DNA of 64,000 bases. Source: Pseudomonas izuensis (GTDB taxonomy: Bacteria; Pseudomonadota; Gammaproteobacteria; Pseudomonadales; Pseudomonadaceae). The notes under the pieces were generated by a model. The model was not told where the DNA came from. It did no database searches and saw only the letters and a program-made list of their open reading frames with translations. Below are positions 1 to 8,908 of this stretch, one piece after another. Numbering within the stretch: position 1 is the stretch's first letter; every line of letters starts with the position of its first letter. A program made the position numbers and the translations under genes. Location: contig NZ_WTFT01000002.1 of assembly GCF_009861505.1 (NCBI RefSeq), positions 124,001 to 188,000 of the forward strand, written 5' to 3'.

Positions 1-124
1 GGGCGGCTTCCATGGTCTGAAAAAGACCATTCCCCGCGCCGAAGGCGTGGCCATGGACGAAGCCGGTACGCTGTACATGGTGAGTGAGCCGAACCTGTTC
101 TATCGCTACGAAAAACAGAAGTAA
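1..124 (+). CDS. SdiA-regulated-type protein, C-terminal fragment
   Basis: The window opens inside this gene; the frame starts at base 2 and ends with TAA at 122-124. The 40 visible residues contain [21 protein letters not shown], nearly identical to the end of the next gene (AEGIAMDDDGTMYLVSEPNLF). It is therefore the C-terminus of a tandem paralogue. The family (SdiA-regulated domain) is a beta-propeller-like exported or membrane-anchored protein of unknown biochemical role. Only the tail is visible, so completeness cannot be judged. Confidence 0.75.
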   Translation, partial: GGFHGLKKTIPRAEGVAMDEAGTLYMVSEPNLFYRYEKQK

Positions 125-218
125 TCGCTGCGACTCCTGTAGGCGCTGCCAGCCATTAAGCTTCAGTTCAGACAGGCGTGATATTTCATCCGCCTGTTTC
201 GATTCCGAGCCTTGCCCA

Positions 219-1136
219 ATGCGTCGATTTGCCCGCCCCAAAACACTGATGTTCATCGTGACGATGATTGCGCTGATCGTGTTGATCGCGGTCGGCCAGT
301 ACGGGCGTCTGTTCGAGCGTGGCTGGTTTAACCTGCACAGGCTCTGGCAGCCGGTGAACGACCAATCCATTGGTCTGGACCAGTATCGGGTGGTGTTGGA
401 GGGGCAGGTCATCGAAGGGCTGACCGACGATGTTTCAGCATTGACCTATGACCCGGTGCGCAAAAGCCTGTTCACCGTCACCAACAAGCACTCCGAGCTG
501 ATCGAGCTTTCCCTCGACGGCAAGATCCTGCGTCGTATTGCACTGATCGGATTCGGCGATCCGGAAGCGGTTGAATTCATCAGCGCCGACACCTACGTCA
601 TCGCTGACGAGTACCAGCAGCGGCTGATCAAGGTTCATCTGGAGCGGGACACCACCTTCCTGGATGCCGCCGAAGCTGAACAGATGACCCTCGGCGTGCA
701 CGCGAGCGGCAACAAGGGGTTTGAAGGGTTGGCGTACGACTCGGTGGGCAAGCGCCTGTTTGTCGCCAAGGAGCGCGACCCGATGCTGATCTATGAAGTG
801 CACGGCTTTCCGCATTTCAATCTGGAAAAATCCTACGCGGTTCACGTCATCAACAACCCCAAGCGTGATGCCGGGATGTTCGTGCGCGATCTGTCGAGCC
901 TGCAATATGACGAGCGCAGCGGTCACTTGATGGCGCTGTCCGACGAGTCACGGCTGATTCTGGAGCTGGATGTGGACGGACGACCGCTGAGCACCCTGTC
1001 GTTGAGCAAGGGAAGTCAGGGGCTGCAAAAGGCCGTGCCGCAGGCGGAAGGGATTGCCATGGACGACGACGGGACGATGTACCTGGTGAGCGAGCCGAAC
1101 CTGTTTTACGTCTTCAAAAAAACCGCACAAAACTAA
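219..1136 (+). CDS. SdiA-regulated domain protein, membrane-anchored
   Basis: A 305-residue protein. The frame is open upstream to base 84, but the ATG at 219 is preferred because it starts a basic residue stretch followed by a hydrophobic segment (residues about 10-26, MFIVTMIALIVLIAVG). This is a signal anchor, so the rest should be periplasmic. The body carries repeated strand-turn units (LTYDPVRKSLFTVTNK, LAYDSVGKRLFVAKE, LQYDERSGHLMALSDE), as expected for a beta-propeller. Family members are named after a gene controlled by the quorum regulator SdiA; their activity is unknown. The preceding fragment is a close paralogue, so this is a tandem duplication. No regulatory site was recognised in the 95-bp gap. 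Confidence 0.8.
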   Translation: MRRFARPKTLMFIVTMIALIVLIAVGQYGRLFERGWFNLHRLWQPVNDQSIGLDQYRVVLEGQVIEGLTDDVSALTYDPVRKSLFTVTNKHSELIELSLDGKILRRIALIGFGDPEAVEFISADTYVIADEYQQRLIKVHLERDTTFLDAAEAEQMTLGVHASGNKGFEGLAYDSVGKRLFVAKERDPMLIYEVHGFPHFNLEKSYAVHVINNPKRDAGMFVRDLSSLQYDERSGHLMALSDESRLILELDVDGRPLSTLSLSKGSQGLQKAVPQAEGIAMDDDGTMYLVSEPNLFYVFKKTAQN

Positions 1137-1150
1137 CTCGCCTCACCGAT

Positions 1151-1238
1151 CCCTGTGGGAGCAAAGCTTGCTCGCGATGAACGATCACGCGGTGTGCCAG
1201 ACATACCGCTATCGCGAGCAAGCTTTGCTCCTACAGGG
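1151..1238. repeat. REP pair (REPIN), CTGTGGGAG ends outward
   Basis: Two inverted copies, 1151-1178 and 1211-1238, each a hairpin with stem GCAAAGC/GCTTTGC-type arms ending in CGCGAT. The copies face each other through their CGCGAT ends across about 32 bp. The right copy has CTACAGG in place of CCACAGG. It lies between two convergent genes, where it could form the end of both transcripts. Confidence 0.9.
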
Positions 1239-1244
1239 CAGGTG

Positions 1245-1916
1245 TCAGGCCTTGAGGGTCTTCACGCCTTCACTGGTGCCCAGCAGCAGCAAGTCCGCCG
1301 GACGCGCGGCGAACAAGCCGTTGGTGACCACGCCCACGATCGCATTGATCTGCGTTTCCAGCTCCACCGGGTTGGTGATTTCCATGTTGTATACATCAAG
1401 GATGATATTGCCGTTGTCGGTCAGCACGCCTTCACGGTAGACCGGATCACCGCCCAGCTTGACCAGTTGACGGGCCACGTGACTGCGGGCCATCGGGATC
1501 ACTTCTACCGGCAGCGGGAACGCGCCGAGGACGGGTACCAGCTTGCTGGCGTCGGCAATGCAGATGAAGGTCTTGGCCACGGCCGCGACAATCTTCTCGC
1601 GGGTCAGTGCGGCGCCGCCGCCCTTGATCAGGTTCAGGTGCTCGTCGCTTTCATCGGCGCCGTCGACGTAGAACTCCAGGTCGCTGACAGTGTTCAGTTC
1701 GTACACCGGGATGCCATGGCCCTTGAGGCGGGCGGCGGTGGCTTCGGAACTGGCGACTGCGCCATCGAATGCACCCTTGTGTTGTGCCAGGGCATCGATG
1801 AAGCAGTTGGCGGTGGAGCCGGTGCCGACTCCGACGATGCTTTTGTCGTCGAGTTTCGGGAGGATGAAGTCGACGGCGGCCTGAGCCACTGCCTGTTTGA
1901 GTTGATCCTGGGTCAT
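1245..1916 (-). CDS. rpiA: Ribose-5-phosphate isomerase A
   Basis: Interconverts ribose-5-phosphate and ribulose-5-phosphate in the non-oxidative pentose phosphate pathway (cytoplasm). The protein is 223 residues, the usual RpiA length. Visible family motifs are the phosphate loop [16 protein letters not shown] (residues 28-43), the acidic DGADE (85-89), and [14 protein letters not shown] (98-111), which holds the catalytic Glu at about 107. It is transcribed away from ilvA. The divergent 308-bp gap between them also carries a REP pair. From memory, rpiA next to a threonine dehydratase gene is the conserved Pseudomonas order. Confidence 0.97.
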   Translation of the reverse strand: MTQDQLKQAVAQAAVDFILPKLDDKSIVGVGTGSTANCFIDALAQHKGAFDGAVASSEATAARLKGHGIPVYELNTVSDLEFYVDGADESDEHLNLIKGGGAALTREKIVAAVAKTFICIADASKLVPVLGAFPLPVEVIPMARSHVARQLVKLGGDPVYREGVLTDNGNIILDVYNMEITNPVELETQINAIVGVVTNGLFAARPADLLLLGTSEGVKTLKA

Positions 1917-2020
1917 GCGGGCTCCGAGGTGCCGAAGAGGGGAAACGAAAGGCCGGCATTATAGGCTTCGGGGCGGGGAAGGTCATTGCCCGATTGGCAG
2001 ATGTGGCAGACCGACGCGAT

Positions 2021-2117
2021 CCCTGTGGGAGCAAAGCTTGCTCGCGAAAGCAATCGAGCAGCCAACATTATTGTTGAATGTGATGGCCTCATCGCGAGCA
2101 AGCTTTGCTCCCACAGG
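2021..2117. repeat. REP pair in the divergent rpiA-ilvA gap
   Basis: Two inverted copies, 2021-2047 and 2091-2117, with CTGTGGGAG ends outward and AAAGCTT-centred stems. This is the only REP pair in the window placed between two divergent genes; it fills about a third of the 308-bp rpiA-ilvA gap (1917-2224). The rest of the gap must hold both promoters, but no clear -35/-10 pair was recognised. Confidence 0.9.
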
Positions 2118-2224
2118 TGAGGATAGCCTCCGGAGGCTTAAAACCACCGGTTTAGTGTGGTCGTGCGGACAAAAGCCGGGTTAGACTCCATGGTCCTGCC
2201 CAACCCGCTCAGTGATGCTTTCCG

Positions 2225-3739
2225 ATGCTTGAACAGTACGTCAAAAAGATCCTCACCTCGCGCGTTTATGACGTTGCCGTAGAAACCCCATTGCAGACTG
2301 CCCGCCAGCTCTCCGAGCGGCTGGGCAACGAGATCTGGCTCAAGCGCGAAGACTTGCAGCCGGTGTTCTCGTTCAAGATTCGCGGCGCTTACAACAAGCT
2401 GACCCAGTTGAGCGATGAAGAGCGCGCCCGTGGCGTGGTCACGGCTTCAGCGGGCAACCATGCACAAGGCCTGGCCCTGGCGGCGAAAGTATTGGGCGTG
2501 AAGGCGACCATCGTCATGCCCAAGACCACCCCCGAGATCAAGGTCGAAGGCGTGCGTTCGCGCGGTGGCAAGGTGGTACTGCACGGCGATTCATTCCCGG
2601 AAGCCCTGGCCTATTCGCTGAAACTGGTCGACGAAAAAGGCTACGTCTACATCCACCCCTATGACGATCCCCACACCATTGCCGGGCAGGGCACGGTGGC
2701 TATGGAGATCCTGCGTCAGCATCCGGGGCGCCTGGACGCGATTTTCGTCCCGGTGGGCGGCGGCGGGCTGATCGCCGGTATCGCGGCGTACGTCAAATAC
2801 CTGCGCCCGGACATCAAGATCATCGGCGTCGAGCCGGACGATTCTAATTGCCTGCAAGCGGCCATGGCCGCGGGTGAGCGCGTCGTGCTGCCGACCGTGG
2901 GCATCTTTGCCGACGGCGTGGCGGTGGCGCAGATCGGCCAGCACACCTTCGATATCTGCAAAGACCATGTCGATGAAGTCATCACCGTCAGCACTGACGA
3001 AATCTGTGCGGCGATCAAGGACATCTATGACGATACCCGCTCGATCACCGAGCCTGCCGGTGCGCTGGGCGTGGCCGGGATCAAGAAGTACGTCGAGCAA
3101 CGCGGCGTCACCGGGCACACGTTCGTGGCCATCGACTCCGGTGCCAACGTCAACTTCGATCGCCTGCGCCACGTGGCCGAGCGCGCCGAGCTGGGCGAAG
3201 GCCGCGAAGCCATCATCGCGGTGACCATTCCCGAGAAGCCGGGCAGCTTCAAGGCGTTCTGCGAAGCCATCGGCAAGCGCCAGATCACCGAATTCAACTA
3301 CCGCTACAACACCGGCAGCGAAGCGCACATCTTCGTCGGTGTGCAGACGCACCCGGACACCGACCCACGCAGCGCGTTGATCGCCAGCCTCGGCGAGCAG
3401 GGTTTCCCTGTGGTCGACCTGACGGATAACGAACTGGCCAAGCTGCACATCCGCCACATGGTTGGCGGGCGCGCGGCGCATGTGGTGGATGAAGTGATCC
3501 TGCGCTTCGAGTTCCCGGAGCGTCCGGGAGCGCTGTTCAACTTCCTCAACAAGCTCGGCGGGCGCTGGAACATCTCGATGTTCCACTACCGTAACCACGG
3601 TGCGGCGGATGGCCGTGTGGTTGCCGGCTTGCAAGTGCCTCATGACGAGCGTCATCTGGTGCCGGCGGCGCTGGAAGAAATCGGCTATCCGTACTGGGAT
3701 GAGAGCGACAACCCGGCTTATCAGCTGTTTCTTGGCTGA
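2225..3739 (+). CDS. ilvA: Threonine dehydratase, biosynthetic
   Basis: PLP enzyme that deaminates threonine to 2-oxobutyrate, the first committed step to isoleucine. The length of 504 residues fits the long, allosteric form. The N-terminal catalytic domain (about 1-320) has SFKIRGAYN with the PLP lysine at residue 51, SAGNHAQGLA for substrate binding and PVGGGGLIAG for phosphate binding. The C-terminal third (about 330-500) holds two ACT-like regulatory lobes, recognisable from the two segments IPEKPGSFKAFCEAIG and FPERPGALFNFLNKLG, which are expected to bind isoleucine and valine. The start ATG at 2225 gives the standard N-terminus. The catabolic (short) form is excluded by the length. Confidence 0.97.
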   Translation: MLEQYVKKILTSRVYDVAVETPLQTARQLSERLGNEIWLKREDLQPVFSFKIRGAYNKLTQLSDEERARGVVTASAGNHAQGLALAAKVLGVKATIVMPKTTPEIKVEGVRSRGGKVVLHGDSFPEALAYSLKLVDEKGYVYIHPYDDPHTIAGQGTVAMEILRQHPGRLDAIFVPVGGGGLIAGIAAYVKYLRPDIKIIGVEPDDSNCLQAAMAAGERVVLPTVGIFADGVAVAQIGQHTFDICKDHVDEVITVSTDEICAAIKDIYDDTRSITEPAGALGVAGIKKYVEQRGVTGHTFVAIDSGANVNFDRLRHVAERAELGEGREAIIAVTIPEKPGSFKAFCEAIGKRQITEFNYRYNTGSEAHIFVGVQTHPDTDPRSALIASLGEQGFPVVDLTDNELAKLHIRHMVGGRAAHVVDEVILRFEFPERPGALFNFLNKLGGRWNISMFHYRNHGAADGRVVAGLQVPHDERHLVPAALEEIGYPYWDESDNPAYQLFLG

Positions 3740-3778
3740 ACGGCTACGCTGAAGGGCAAGGCATAAGGAAAACCAACC

Positions 3779-4204
3779 ATGGAAACGTTAACGGCCCTGA
3801 AAGCGGCGCACATGGTGGCGACGGTGGTGTTGCTGGTGTGTGCGCTGGGCTTGGGGATCTGGGTCTGGCGTACCCGGCGTCAAGGCGACGCAACGGCGGC
3901 GAGCCGTACCCTGCAACGGCCGCGAGTGTTCATCTGGCTGTTGATGGGCCTGGCGCTGCTGAGCATGCCGTTTACCGGTTGGTGGATGGTGCACTTGGTA
4001 GGATGGCCGTTGGGACAGACCTGGCTGCTGGCGTCCAGTGTGCTTTACACCGTGGCGGCGCTGGCGTGGTTCTGGTTGTTGGTGCGACTGAACAAAGTGC
4101 GCAAGACGCCGGGTGGCGTGGGCAAATTTACCTTTGCGTTAGCGTTGTTCAGTTTTGTCTGTTTTATCGCCATTGCCGGGTTGATGGGCGCGAAGCCGGT
4201 TTAA
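3779..4204 (+). CDS. Small four-helix membrane protein, DUF2269-like
   Basis: A 141-residue protein with four predicted membrane segments: about 9-29 (AAHMVATVVLLVCALGLGIW), 48-65, 78-100 and 115-138. The pattern and the starting AAHMVATVVLL segment resemble DUF2269 inner-membrane proteins, whose function is unknown. The gene starts 39 bp after ilvA with AAGGAAAACC as a reasonable ribosome site, so it may be co-transcribed. No catalytic motif is visible. The family name is a recollection of the sequence pattern, not a search result. Confidence 0.7.
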   Translation: METLTALKAAHMVATVVLLVCALGLGIWVWRTRRQGDATAASRTLQRPRVFIWLLMGLALLSMPFTGWWMVHLVGWPLGQTWLLASSVLYTVAALAWFWLLVRLNKVRKTPGGVGKFTFALALFSFVCFIAIAGLMGAKPV

Positions 4205-4225
4205 CGCTTGAGACCGCGTTGCCCG

Positions 4226-4318
4226 AATCGCTGGCAAGCCAGCTCCCACAGGTTTTTGTTGTTTGGCGCAGATTGCAGTCACGCCACAGATCCCTGTGGG
4301 AGCGGGCTTGCCCGCGAT
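4226..4318. repeat. Mixed-arm REP pair
   Basis: Left copy 4226-4252 has a CTGGCAAGCCAG stem; right copy 4292-4318 has a GCGGGCTTGCCCGC stem. The CTCCCACAG ends face inward. The two copies belong to different stem subtypes, unlike most pairs here, and lie in a convergent gap. Confidence 0.85.
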
Positions 4319-4325
4319 AGGTATA

Positions 4326-4982
4326 TCAGTCGCGCAACGAAATCACTGGCCAGCCACGCTTCTTGGCTTCAGCCCGCAGATTTGGATCAGGATCGACCGC
4401 CACCGGGTTCGCCACCTGCTCCAGCAACGGCAAGTCATTCATCGAATCACTGTAGAAATAGCTGCCTTCCAGGTTGTGCCCGGTCTCTTCCAGCCAGCGA
4501 TTCAAGCGCGTTACTTTACCTTCACGGAAACACGGCACGTCGGTGCTGCGCCCGGTGTAGCGGCCGCCCTGCATTTCGCATTCGGTGGCGATCAGGGTTT
4601 CGACACCCAGGCGCCTGGCAATCGGGCCTGTGACGAAACGGTTGGTGGCGGTGATGATCACCAGTTGGTCGCCGGCGTCGCGGTGTTTGGCCAGCAGTTC
4701 GATCGCCTTGGGCAACACGATCGGTTCGATGCAATCACGCATGTAGTCGCTGTGCCATAGATCCAGCGTGGCCATTTCGGTGCGGCCGAGGACTTCCAGG
4801 CAAAAGTTCAGGTAGGCATCGTTATCCAGCTTGCCGGCGAGGTAATCCTGATAGAACTCATCATTGCGTGCCTTATAGGCGACGGCGTCGAGAAAGCCGC
4901 GCTCACAAAGGTAATCGCCCCAGGCGTGGTCGCTGTCGCCGCCCAGAAGCGTGTTGTCCAAGTCGAATAAAGCCAGCCGCAT
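4326..4982 (-). CDS. HAD-superfamily hydrolase, subfamily IB
   Basis: A 218-residue cytoplasmic phosphatase-type protein. Motif I is [16 protein letters not shown] at the N-terminus, with the nucleophile Asp at 7 and general acid Asp at 9. Motif II lies in VIITATNRF, and the acidic motif IV is [12 protein letters not shown] near residue 180. The alpha-helical cap between motifs I and II fits the SerB-like IB group, but the substrate is unknown. Relatives include phosphoserine and histidinol-phosphate phosphatases, so the annotation should stay general. It is divergent from rppH with a gap of about 140 bp. Confidence 0.85.
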   Translation of the reverse strand: MRLALFDLDNTLLGGDSDHAWGDYLCERGFLDAVAYKARNDEFYQDYLAGKLDNDAYLNFCLEVLGRTEMATLDLWHSDYMRDCIEPIVLPKAIELLAKHRDAGDQLVIITATNRFVTGPIARRLGVETLIATECEMQGGRYTGRSTDVPCFREGKVTRLNRWLEETGHNLEGSYFYSDSMNDLPLLEQVANPVAVDPDPNLRAEAKKRGWPVISLRD

Positions 4983-5125
4983 TGCAGTTACTCGCTGAAA
5001 AGTCGGAAGAAAGGCGTCCAGAATACGGACTTTTCACAAGAGTGCACATAACGTAGGTCGGCGCGTTGCTGCCTTCACAACCTTTGTGGAACAATGCGGC
5101 GACATGCGTTTGCGAGGTTGTTGCC

Positions 5126-5605
5126 GTGATCGACCCCGATGGTTTCCGTCCTAATGTCGGGATCATTCTTACGAATGATGCTGGCCAGGTGCTATGGGCT
5201 CGCCGTATCAATCAAGATGCCTGGCAGTTTCCTCAGGGCGGGATCAATCCCCAGGAGACGCCGGAAGACGCCTTGTACCGCGAGTTGAACGAAGAAGTGG
5301 GCCTGGAGCGCGAAGATGTTGAAATACTCGCCTGCACCCGGGGCTGGTTGCGCTATCGTTTGCCGCAACGTCTGGTCAGGACCCACAGCCAACCGCTGTG
5401 CATCGGCCAGAAGCAGAAATGGTTTCTCCTGCGCCTGATTTCCAACGAGCAGCGGGTGCGGATGGATTTGACCGGTAAACCGGAATTCGATGGCTGGCGC
5501 TGGGTCAGCTATTGGTATCCGTTGGGTCAGGTGGTGACATTCAAGCGCGAGGTGTATCGACGCGCTCTCAAAGAGCTTGCCCCGCGCCTTTTAGCGCGCG
5601 ACTGA
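5126..5605 (+). CDS. rppH: RNA pyrophosphohydrolase
   Basis: Nudix hydrolase that removes pyrophosphate from mRNA 5' ends and so starts RNase E-dependent decay. The GTG at 5126 is chosen as start: it gives [17 protein letters not shown], the invariant N-terminus of the family, and a 159-residue product of usual length. The frame is open further upstream to an ATG at 5066, but that extension has no family support. The Nudix box spans residues 38-60 (G38, E44, REL.EE about 52-57). The next gene, ptsP, starts 22 bp downstream; this rppH-ptsP pairing is common in gammaproteobacteria and suggests one transcript. Confidence 0.95.
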   Translation: MIDPDGFRPNVGIILTNDAGQVLWARRINQDAWQFPQGGINPQETPEDALYRELNEEVGLEREDVEILACTRGWLRYRLPQRLVRTHSQPLCIGQKQKWFLLRLISNEQRVRMDLTGKPEFDGWRWVSYWYPLGQVVTFKREVYRRALKELAPRLLARD

Positions 5606-5627
5606 CGACGGAGTTCGACCCCGAGCC

Positions 5628-7907
5628 ATGCTCAATACGCTGCGCAAGATCGTCCAGGAAGTTAACTCCGCCAAGGATCTCAAGGCGGCGTTGGGGATTA
5701 TTGTGTTGCGCGTCAAAGAGGCCATGGGCAGCCAGGTCTGCTCGGTCTACCTGCTCGATCCCGAGACCAACCGTTTCGTGCTGATGGCCACCGAGGGCTT
5801 GAACAAGCGCTCGATCGGCAAGGTCAGCATGGCTCCCAATGAAGGTCTGGTCGGCCTGGTCGGCACGCGTGAAGAACCCCTGAACCTCGAAAACGCCGCG
5901 GATCACCCGCGCTATCGCTATTTCGCCGAAACCGGTGAAGAGCGCTTTGCTTCATTCCTCGGGGCACCGATCATCCACCACCGCCGCGTTGTCGGTGTGT
6001 TGGTCATTCAGCAAAAAGAACGCCGCCAGTTCGACGAAGGTGAAGAAGCCTTCCTCGTGACCATGAGCGCGCAGCTCGCCGGGGTTATCGCCCATGCCGA
6101 GGCCACCGGTTCGATCCGTGGCCTGGGCCGTCAGGGCAAGGGTATTCAGGAAGCCAAGTTCATCGGCGTGCCGGGTTCGCCGGGTGCGGCGGTTGGTACC
6201 GCGGTGGTCATGCTGCCGCCGGCCGACCTGGACGTGGTGCCCGACAAGACCATTGACGACATCGACGCCGAACTGGGGCTGTTCAAGACCGCCATCGAAG
6301 GCGTGCGTGCCGACATGCGCACGTTGTCCGCCAAGCTCGCCACGCAGTTGCGTCCTGAAGAGCGTGCGCTGTTCGACGTCTACCTGATGATGCTCGACGA
6401 TGCGGCACTGGGCAGTGAAGTGACCACTGTGATCAAGACCGGCCAGTGGGCCCAGGGCGCCTTGCGCCAGGTCGTTACCGATCACGTCAACCGTTTTGAA
6501 TTGATGGACGATGCCTACCTGCGTGAGCGCGCGTCCGACGTCAAGGATCTTGGTCGTCGCCTGCTCGCTTATTTGCAGGAAGAGCGCCAGCAAACCCTGG
6601 TCTATCCCGACAATACCATTCTGGTCAGCGAAGAACTGACGCCGGCCATGCTCGGCGAGGTGCCGGAAGGCAAGCTGGCAGGTCTGGTATCGGTGCTGGG
6701 TTCCGGCAACTCCCACGTGGCGATCCTGGCGCGCGCGATGGGCATCCCGACCGTGATGGGCCTGGTCGACCTGCCGTACTCCAAGGTCGACGGCATCCAG
6801 ATGATCGTCGACGGCTATCACGGTGAGGTCTACACCAACCCGAGCGACGTGCTGCGCAAGCAGTTCGCCGAAGTGGTCGAGGAAGAAAAACAACTGGCCC
6901 TGGGGCTGGATGCACTCCGCGATCTGCCGTGCATTACGGTCGATGGCCACCGCATGCCGCTGTGGGTCAACACCGGTTTGCTGGCCGACGTGGCGCGGGC
7001 GCAGAAGCGTGGTGCCGAAGGCGTCGGTCTGTACCGCACCGAAGTACCGTTCATGATCAACCAGCGTTTTCCGAGCGAAAAGGAACAGCTGGCGATCTAC
7101 CGCGAGCAGCTGGCCGCGTTCCATCCGCAACCAGTGACCATGCGCACCCTGGACATCGGCGGCGACAAGTCGTTGTCGTATTTTCCAATCAAGGAAGACA
7201 ACCCGTTCCTTGGCTGGCGCGGCATCCGCGTCACCCTCGACCACCCGGAAATCTTCCTGGTGCAGACCCGTGCCATGCTCAAGGCCAGTGAAGGCTTGAA
7301 CAACCTGCGGATTCTGCTGCCGATGATCTCTGGCACCCATGAACTGGAAGAAGCCCTGCACCTGATCCATCGGGCCTGGGGTGAAGTGCGCGACGAAGGC
7401 TGCGACGTGCCGATGCCACCGGTTGGCGTGATGATCGAGATTCCGGCGGCGGTGTACCAGACCAAGGAACTGGCGCGGCAGGTGGACTTCCTGTCGGTCG
7501 GCTCCAACGACCTGACCCAATACCTGCTGGCCGTGGACCGTAACAATCCACGGGTGGCCGACCTCTACGACTACCTGCACCCGGCGGTGCTGCAAGCTCT
7601 GCAAAACGTGGTGCGCGACGCCCATGCCGAAGGCAAGCCGGTGAGTATCTGCGGCGAAATGGCCGGTGATCCGGCGGCGGCGGTGTTGTTGATGGCGATG
7701 GGCTTTGACAGCCTGTCGATGAACGCCACCAACTTGCCGAAGGTGAAGTGGATGCTGCGCCAGATCAACCTGAGCAAGGCCAGGGAATTGCTGGCCGAGC
7801 TGATGACCATCGACAACCCGCAAGTCATCCACAGCTCGCTGCAACTGGCGCTGAAAAACCTTGGGTTGGCGCGGATGATCAATCCGGCTTCGGTCAAGAC
7901 CCTCTAG
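5628..7907 (+). CDS. ptsP: Nitrogen-PTS enzyme I (EI-Ntr)
   Basis: Phosphoenolpyruvate-protein phosphotransferase that feeds the nitrogen-related phosphorelay (NPr, EIIA-Ntr). The protein has 759 residues. An N-terminal GAF domain (about 1-160) distinguishes it from sugar-PTS enzyme I. It is followed by the enzyme I N-terminal domain (about 170-290), the swivelling phosphohistidine domain with GNSHVAILARAMGIPTVMG (active His 363), and a PEP-binding barrel with GLYRTEVPF, GWRGIRVTL, IEIPAAV, SVGSNDLTQY and SICGEMAGD (Cys 675). All expected catalytic residues are present. It lies directly after rppH. No IIA or HPr gene is in the window. Confidence 0.97.
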   Translation: MLNTLRKIVQEVNSAKDLKAALGIIVLRVKEAMGSQVCSVYLLDPETNRFVLMATEGLNKRSIGKVSMAPNEGLVGLVGTREEPLNLENAADHPRYRYFAETGEERFASFLGAPIIHHRRVVGVLVIQQKERRQFDEGEEAFLVTMSAQLAGVIAHAEATGSIRGLGRQGKGIQEAKFIGVPGSPGAAVGTAVVMLPPADLDVVPDKTIDDIDAELGLFKTAIEGVRADMRTLSAKLATQLRPEERALFDVYLMMLDDAALGSEVTTVIKTGQWAQGALRQVVTDHVNRFELMDDAYLRERASDVKDLGRRLLAYLQEERQQTLVYPDNTILVSEELTPAMLGEVPEGKLAGLVSVLGSGNSHVAILARAMGIPTVMGLVDLPYSKVDGIQMIVDGYHGEVYTNPSDVLRKQFAEVVEEEKQLALGLDALRDLPCITVDGHRMPLWVNTGLLADVARAQKRGAEGVGLYRTEVPFMINQRFPSEKEQLAIYREQLAAFHPQPVTMRTLDIGGDKSLSYFPIKEDNPFLGWRGIRVTLDHPEIFLVQTRAMLKASEGLNNLRILLPMISGTHELEEALHLIHRAWGEVRDEGCDVPMPPVGVMIEIPAAVYQTKELARQVDFLSVGSNDLTQYLLAVDRNNPRVADLYDYLHPAVLQALQNVVRDAHAEGKPVSICGEMAGDPAAAVLLMAMGFDSLSMNATNLPKVKWMLRQINLSKARELLAELMTIDNPQVIHSSLQLALKNLGLARMINPASVKTL

Positions 7908-7920
7908 ATCTGCGTGTGCC

Positions 7921-8007
7921 CATCGCGAGCAAGCTTTGCTCCCACGGATTTGTGTCGTTCGCAATCTGTGGGAGCAAGGCTTGTCGGATCGCCGCACCGC
8001 CGCGATG
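7921..8007. repeat. REP pair with a loop-insertion variant
   Basis: Left copy 7921-7947 is a standard ATCGCGAGCAAGC hairpin ending CCCACGG. Right copy 7966-8007 begins CTGTGGGAGCAAGGCTTG and then carries an extra TCGGATCGCCGC before CGCGATGG. The CTCCCAC ends face inward, in the convergent gap between ptsP and the NRDE gene. The same insertion motif recurs near 19545. Confidence 0.85.
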
Positions 8008-8030
8008 GCGTCATCAAATACGCCGAAAAT

Positions 8031-8777
8031 CTAAAGCCTGATCTCCACTTCCCCAAGATGCCCGCCATACGGCCCGAAACTTCTTTCGACCAGATGCCGC
8101 GTCCCATCCGCCCGCACAATCAATGCCGTACTCGCCCGAGTCCCATAGCTCTGACTGGCAATGAACACACTCGACAACAGCGTCTCGGTGGCCAGTCCCA
8201 CACCGGTGTCCGGCAACTCGGCAAACGGCGCTTGCTGTGTATCGCCAAGCAATGCCAGCAGCGCCTGCGGTTGCGGATCGTCCAGCACTTCGCTCAGGGC
8301 GGCTCTGGCCTTGAGCAGTTTCGGCCATGGTGTATCCAGGCCGGCATTCGATAGCCCATATACCCCGGGCGGCAGCATGACCGCTTCCGATTCCCGGGCA
8401 TTGAAGTGCCAGAGTTCATGGTTATTGCCGACTAGCAGATTAAATCCGCCGTACTCCGGTGAACGTGCGACAACGTCGGTCAAATAGTCATCAATTGGCT
8501 TTTCGCCGGTAAGGTACTGCGCCACCAGCTCACCCCGGGACTTGCGACCTGGCGGTCGATGGGGATCGCGAATATTGGTCAGGGCAGCAAAGCGCCCGTT
8601 GGCGCCGACACCGAGCCAGGTGCCACCGGCCTCCAGGTCGCGACCGGCGACCACCTGAGGTGCTTCGGGCCATGGCGCCAGCGGCAGGCTGGGGCGGGCG
8701 TAGAACTCGTCGCGGTTGGCCGCCACGATCAGCGGCTGGGCATGACCCGGTCGCCAGGCAAAAACAATCAGGCACAT
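8031..8777 (-). CDS. NRDE (TANGO2-like) family protein
   Basis: A 248-residue protein beginning MCLIVFAWRPG and carrying the family-defining Asn-Arg-Asp-Glu at residues 21-24 (AANRDEFYARP). The N-terminal Cys2 is kept, as in Ntn-hydrolase-like members of this family. Eukaryotic relatives (TANGO2) are linked to Golgi organisation and haem or lipid handling; the bacterial role is not established. No signal peptide is seen, so it is probably cytosolic. It is transcribed toward ptsP and divergent from the TauE-type permease. Family assignment is secure; function is open. Confidence 0.85.
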   Translation of the reverse strand: MCLIVFAWRPGHAQPLIVAANRDEFYARPSLPLAPWPEAPQVVAGRDLEAGGTWLGVGANGRFAALTNIRDPHRPPGRKSRGELVAQYLTGEKPIDDYLTDVVARSPEYGGFNLLVGNNHELWHFNARESEAVMLPPGVYGLSNAGLDTPWPKLLKARAALSEVLDDPQPQALLALLGDTQQAPFAELPDTGVGLATETLLSSVFIASQSYGTRASTALIVRADGTRHLVERSFGPYGGHLGEVEIRL

Positions 8778-8908
8778 AAGGTGATCCCAGTGTGTTTTTT
8801 GCCCACTTTACGCAGTCAACGTGCGGGTATCCATCGCCATCCAGTGGAGCCCAAGGCCATGCATCCGTTACCATGCCGCTCCGGTTTTGGGGTTGGGTGG
8901 GGAAAAGC

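Noticed and set aside
5952..7997. 681-codon minus-strand open frame
   Set aside because: It is antisense to ptsP, with His/Gln/Val-rich low-meaning sequence.
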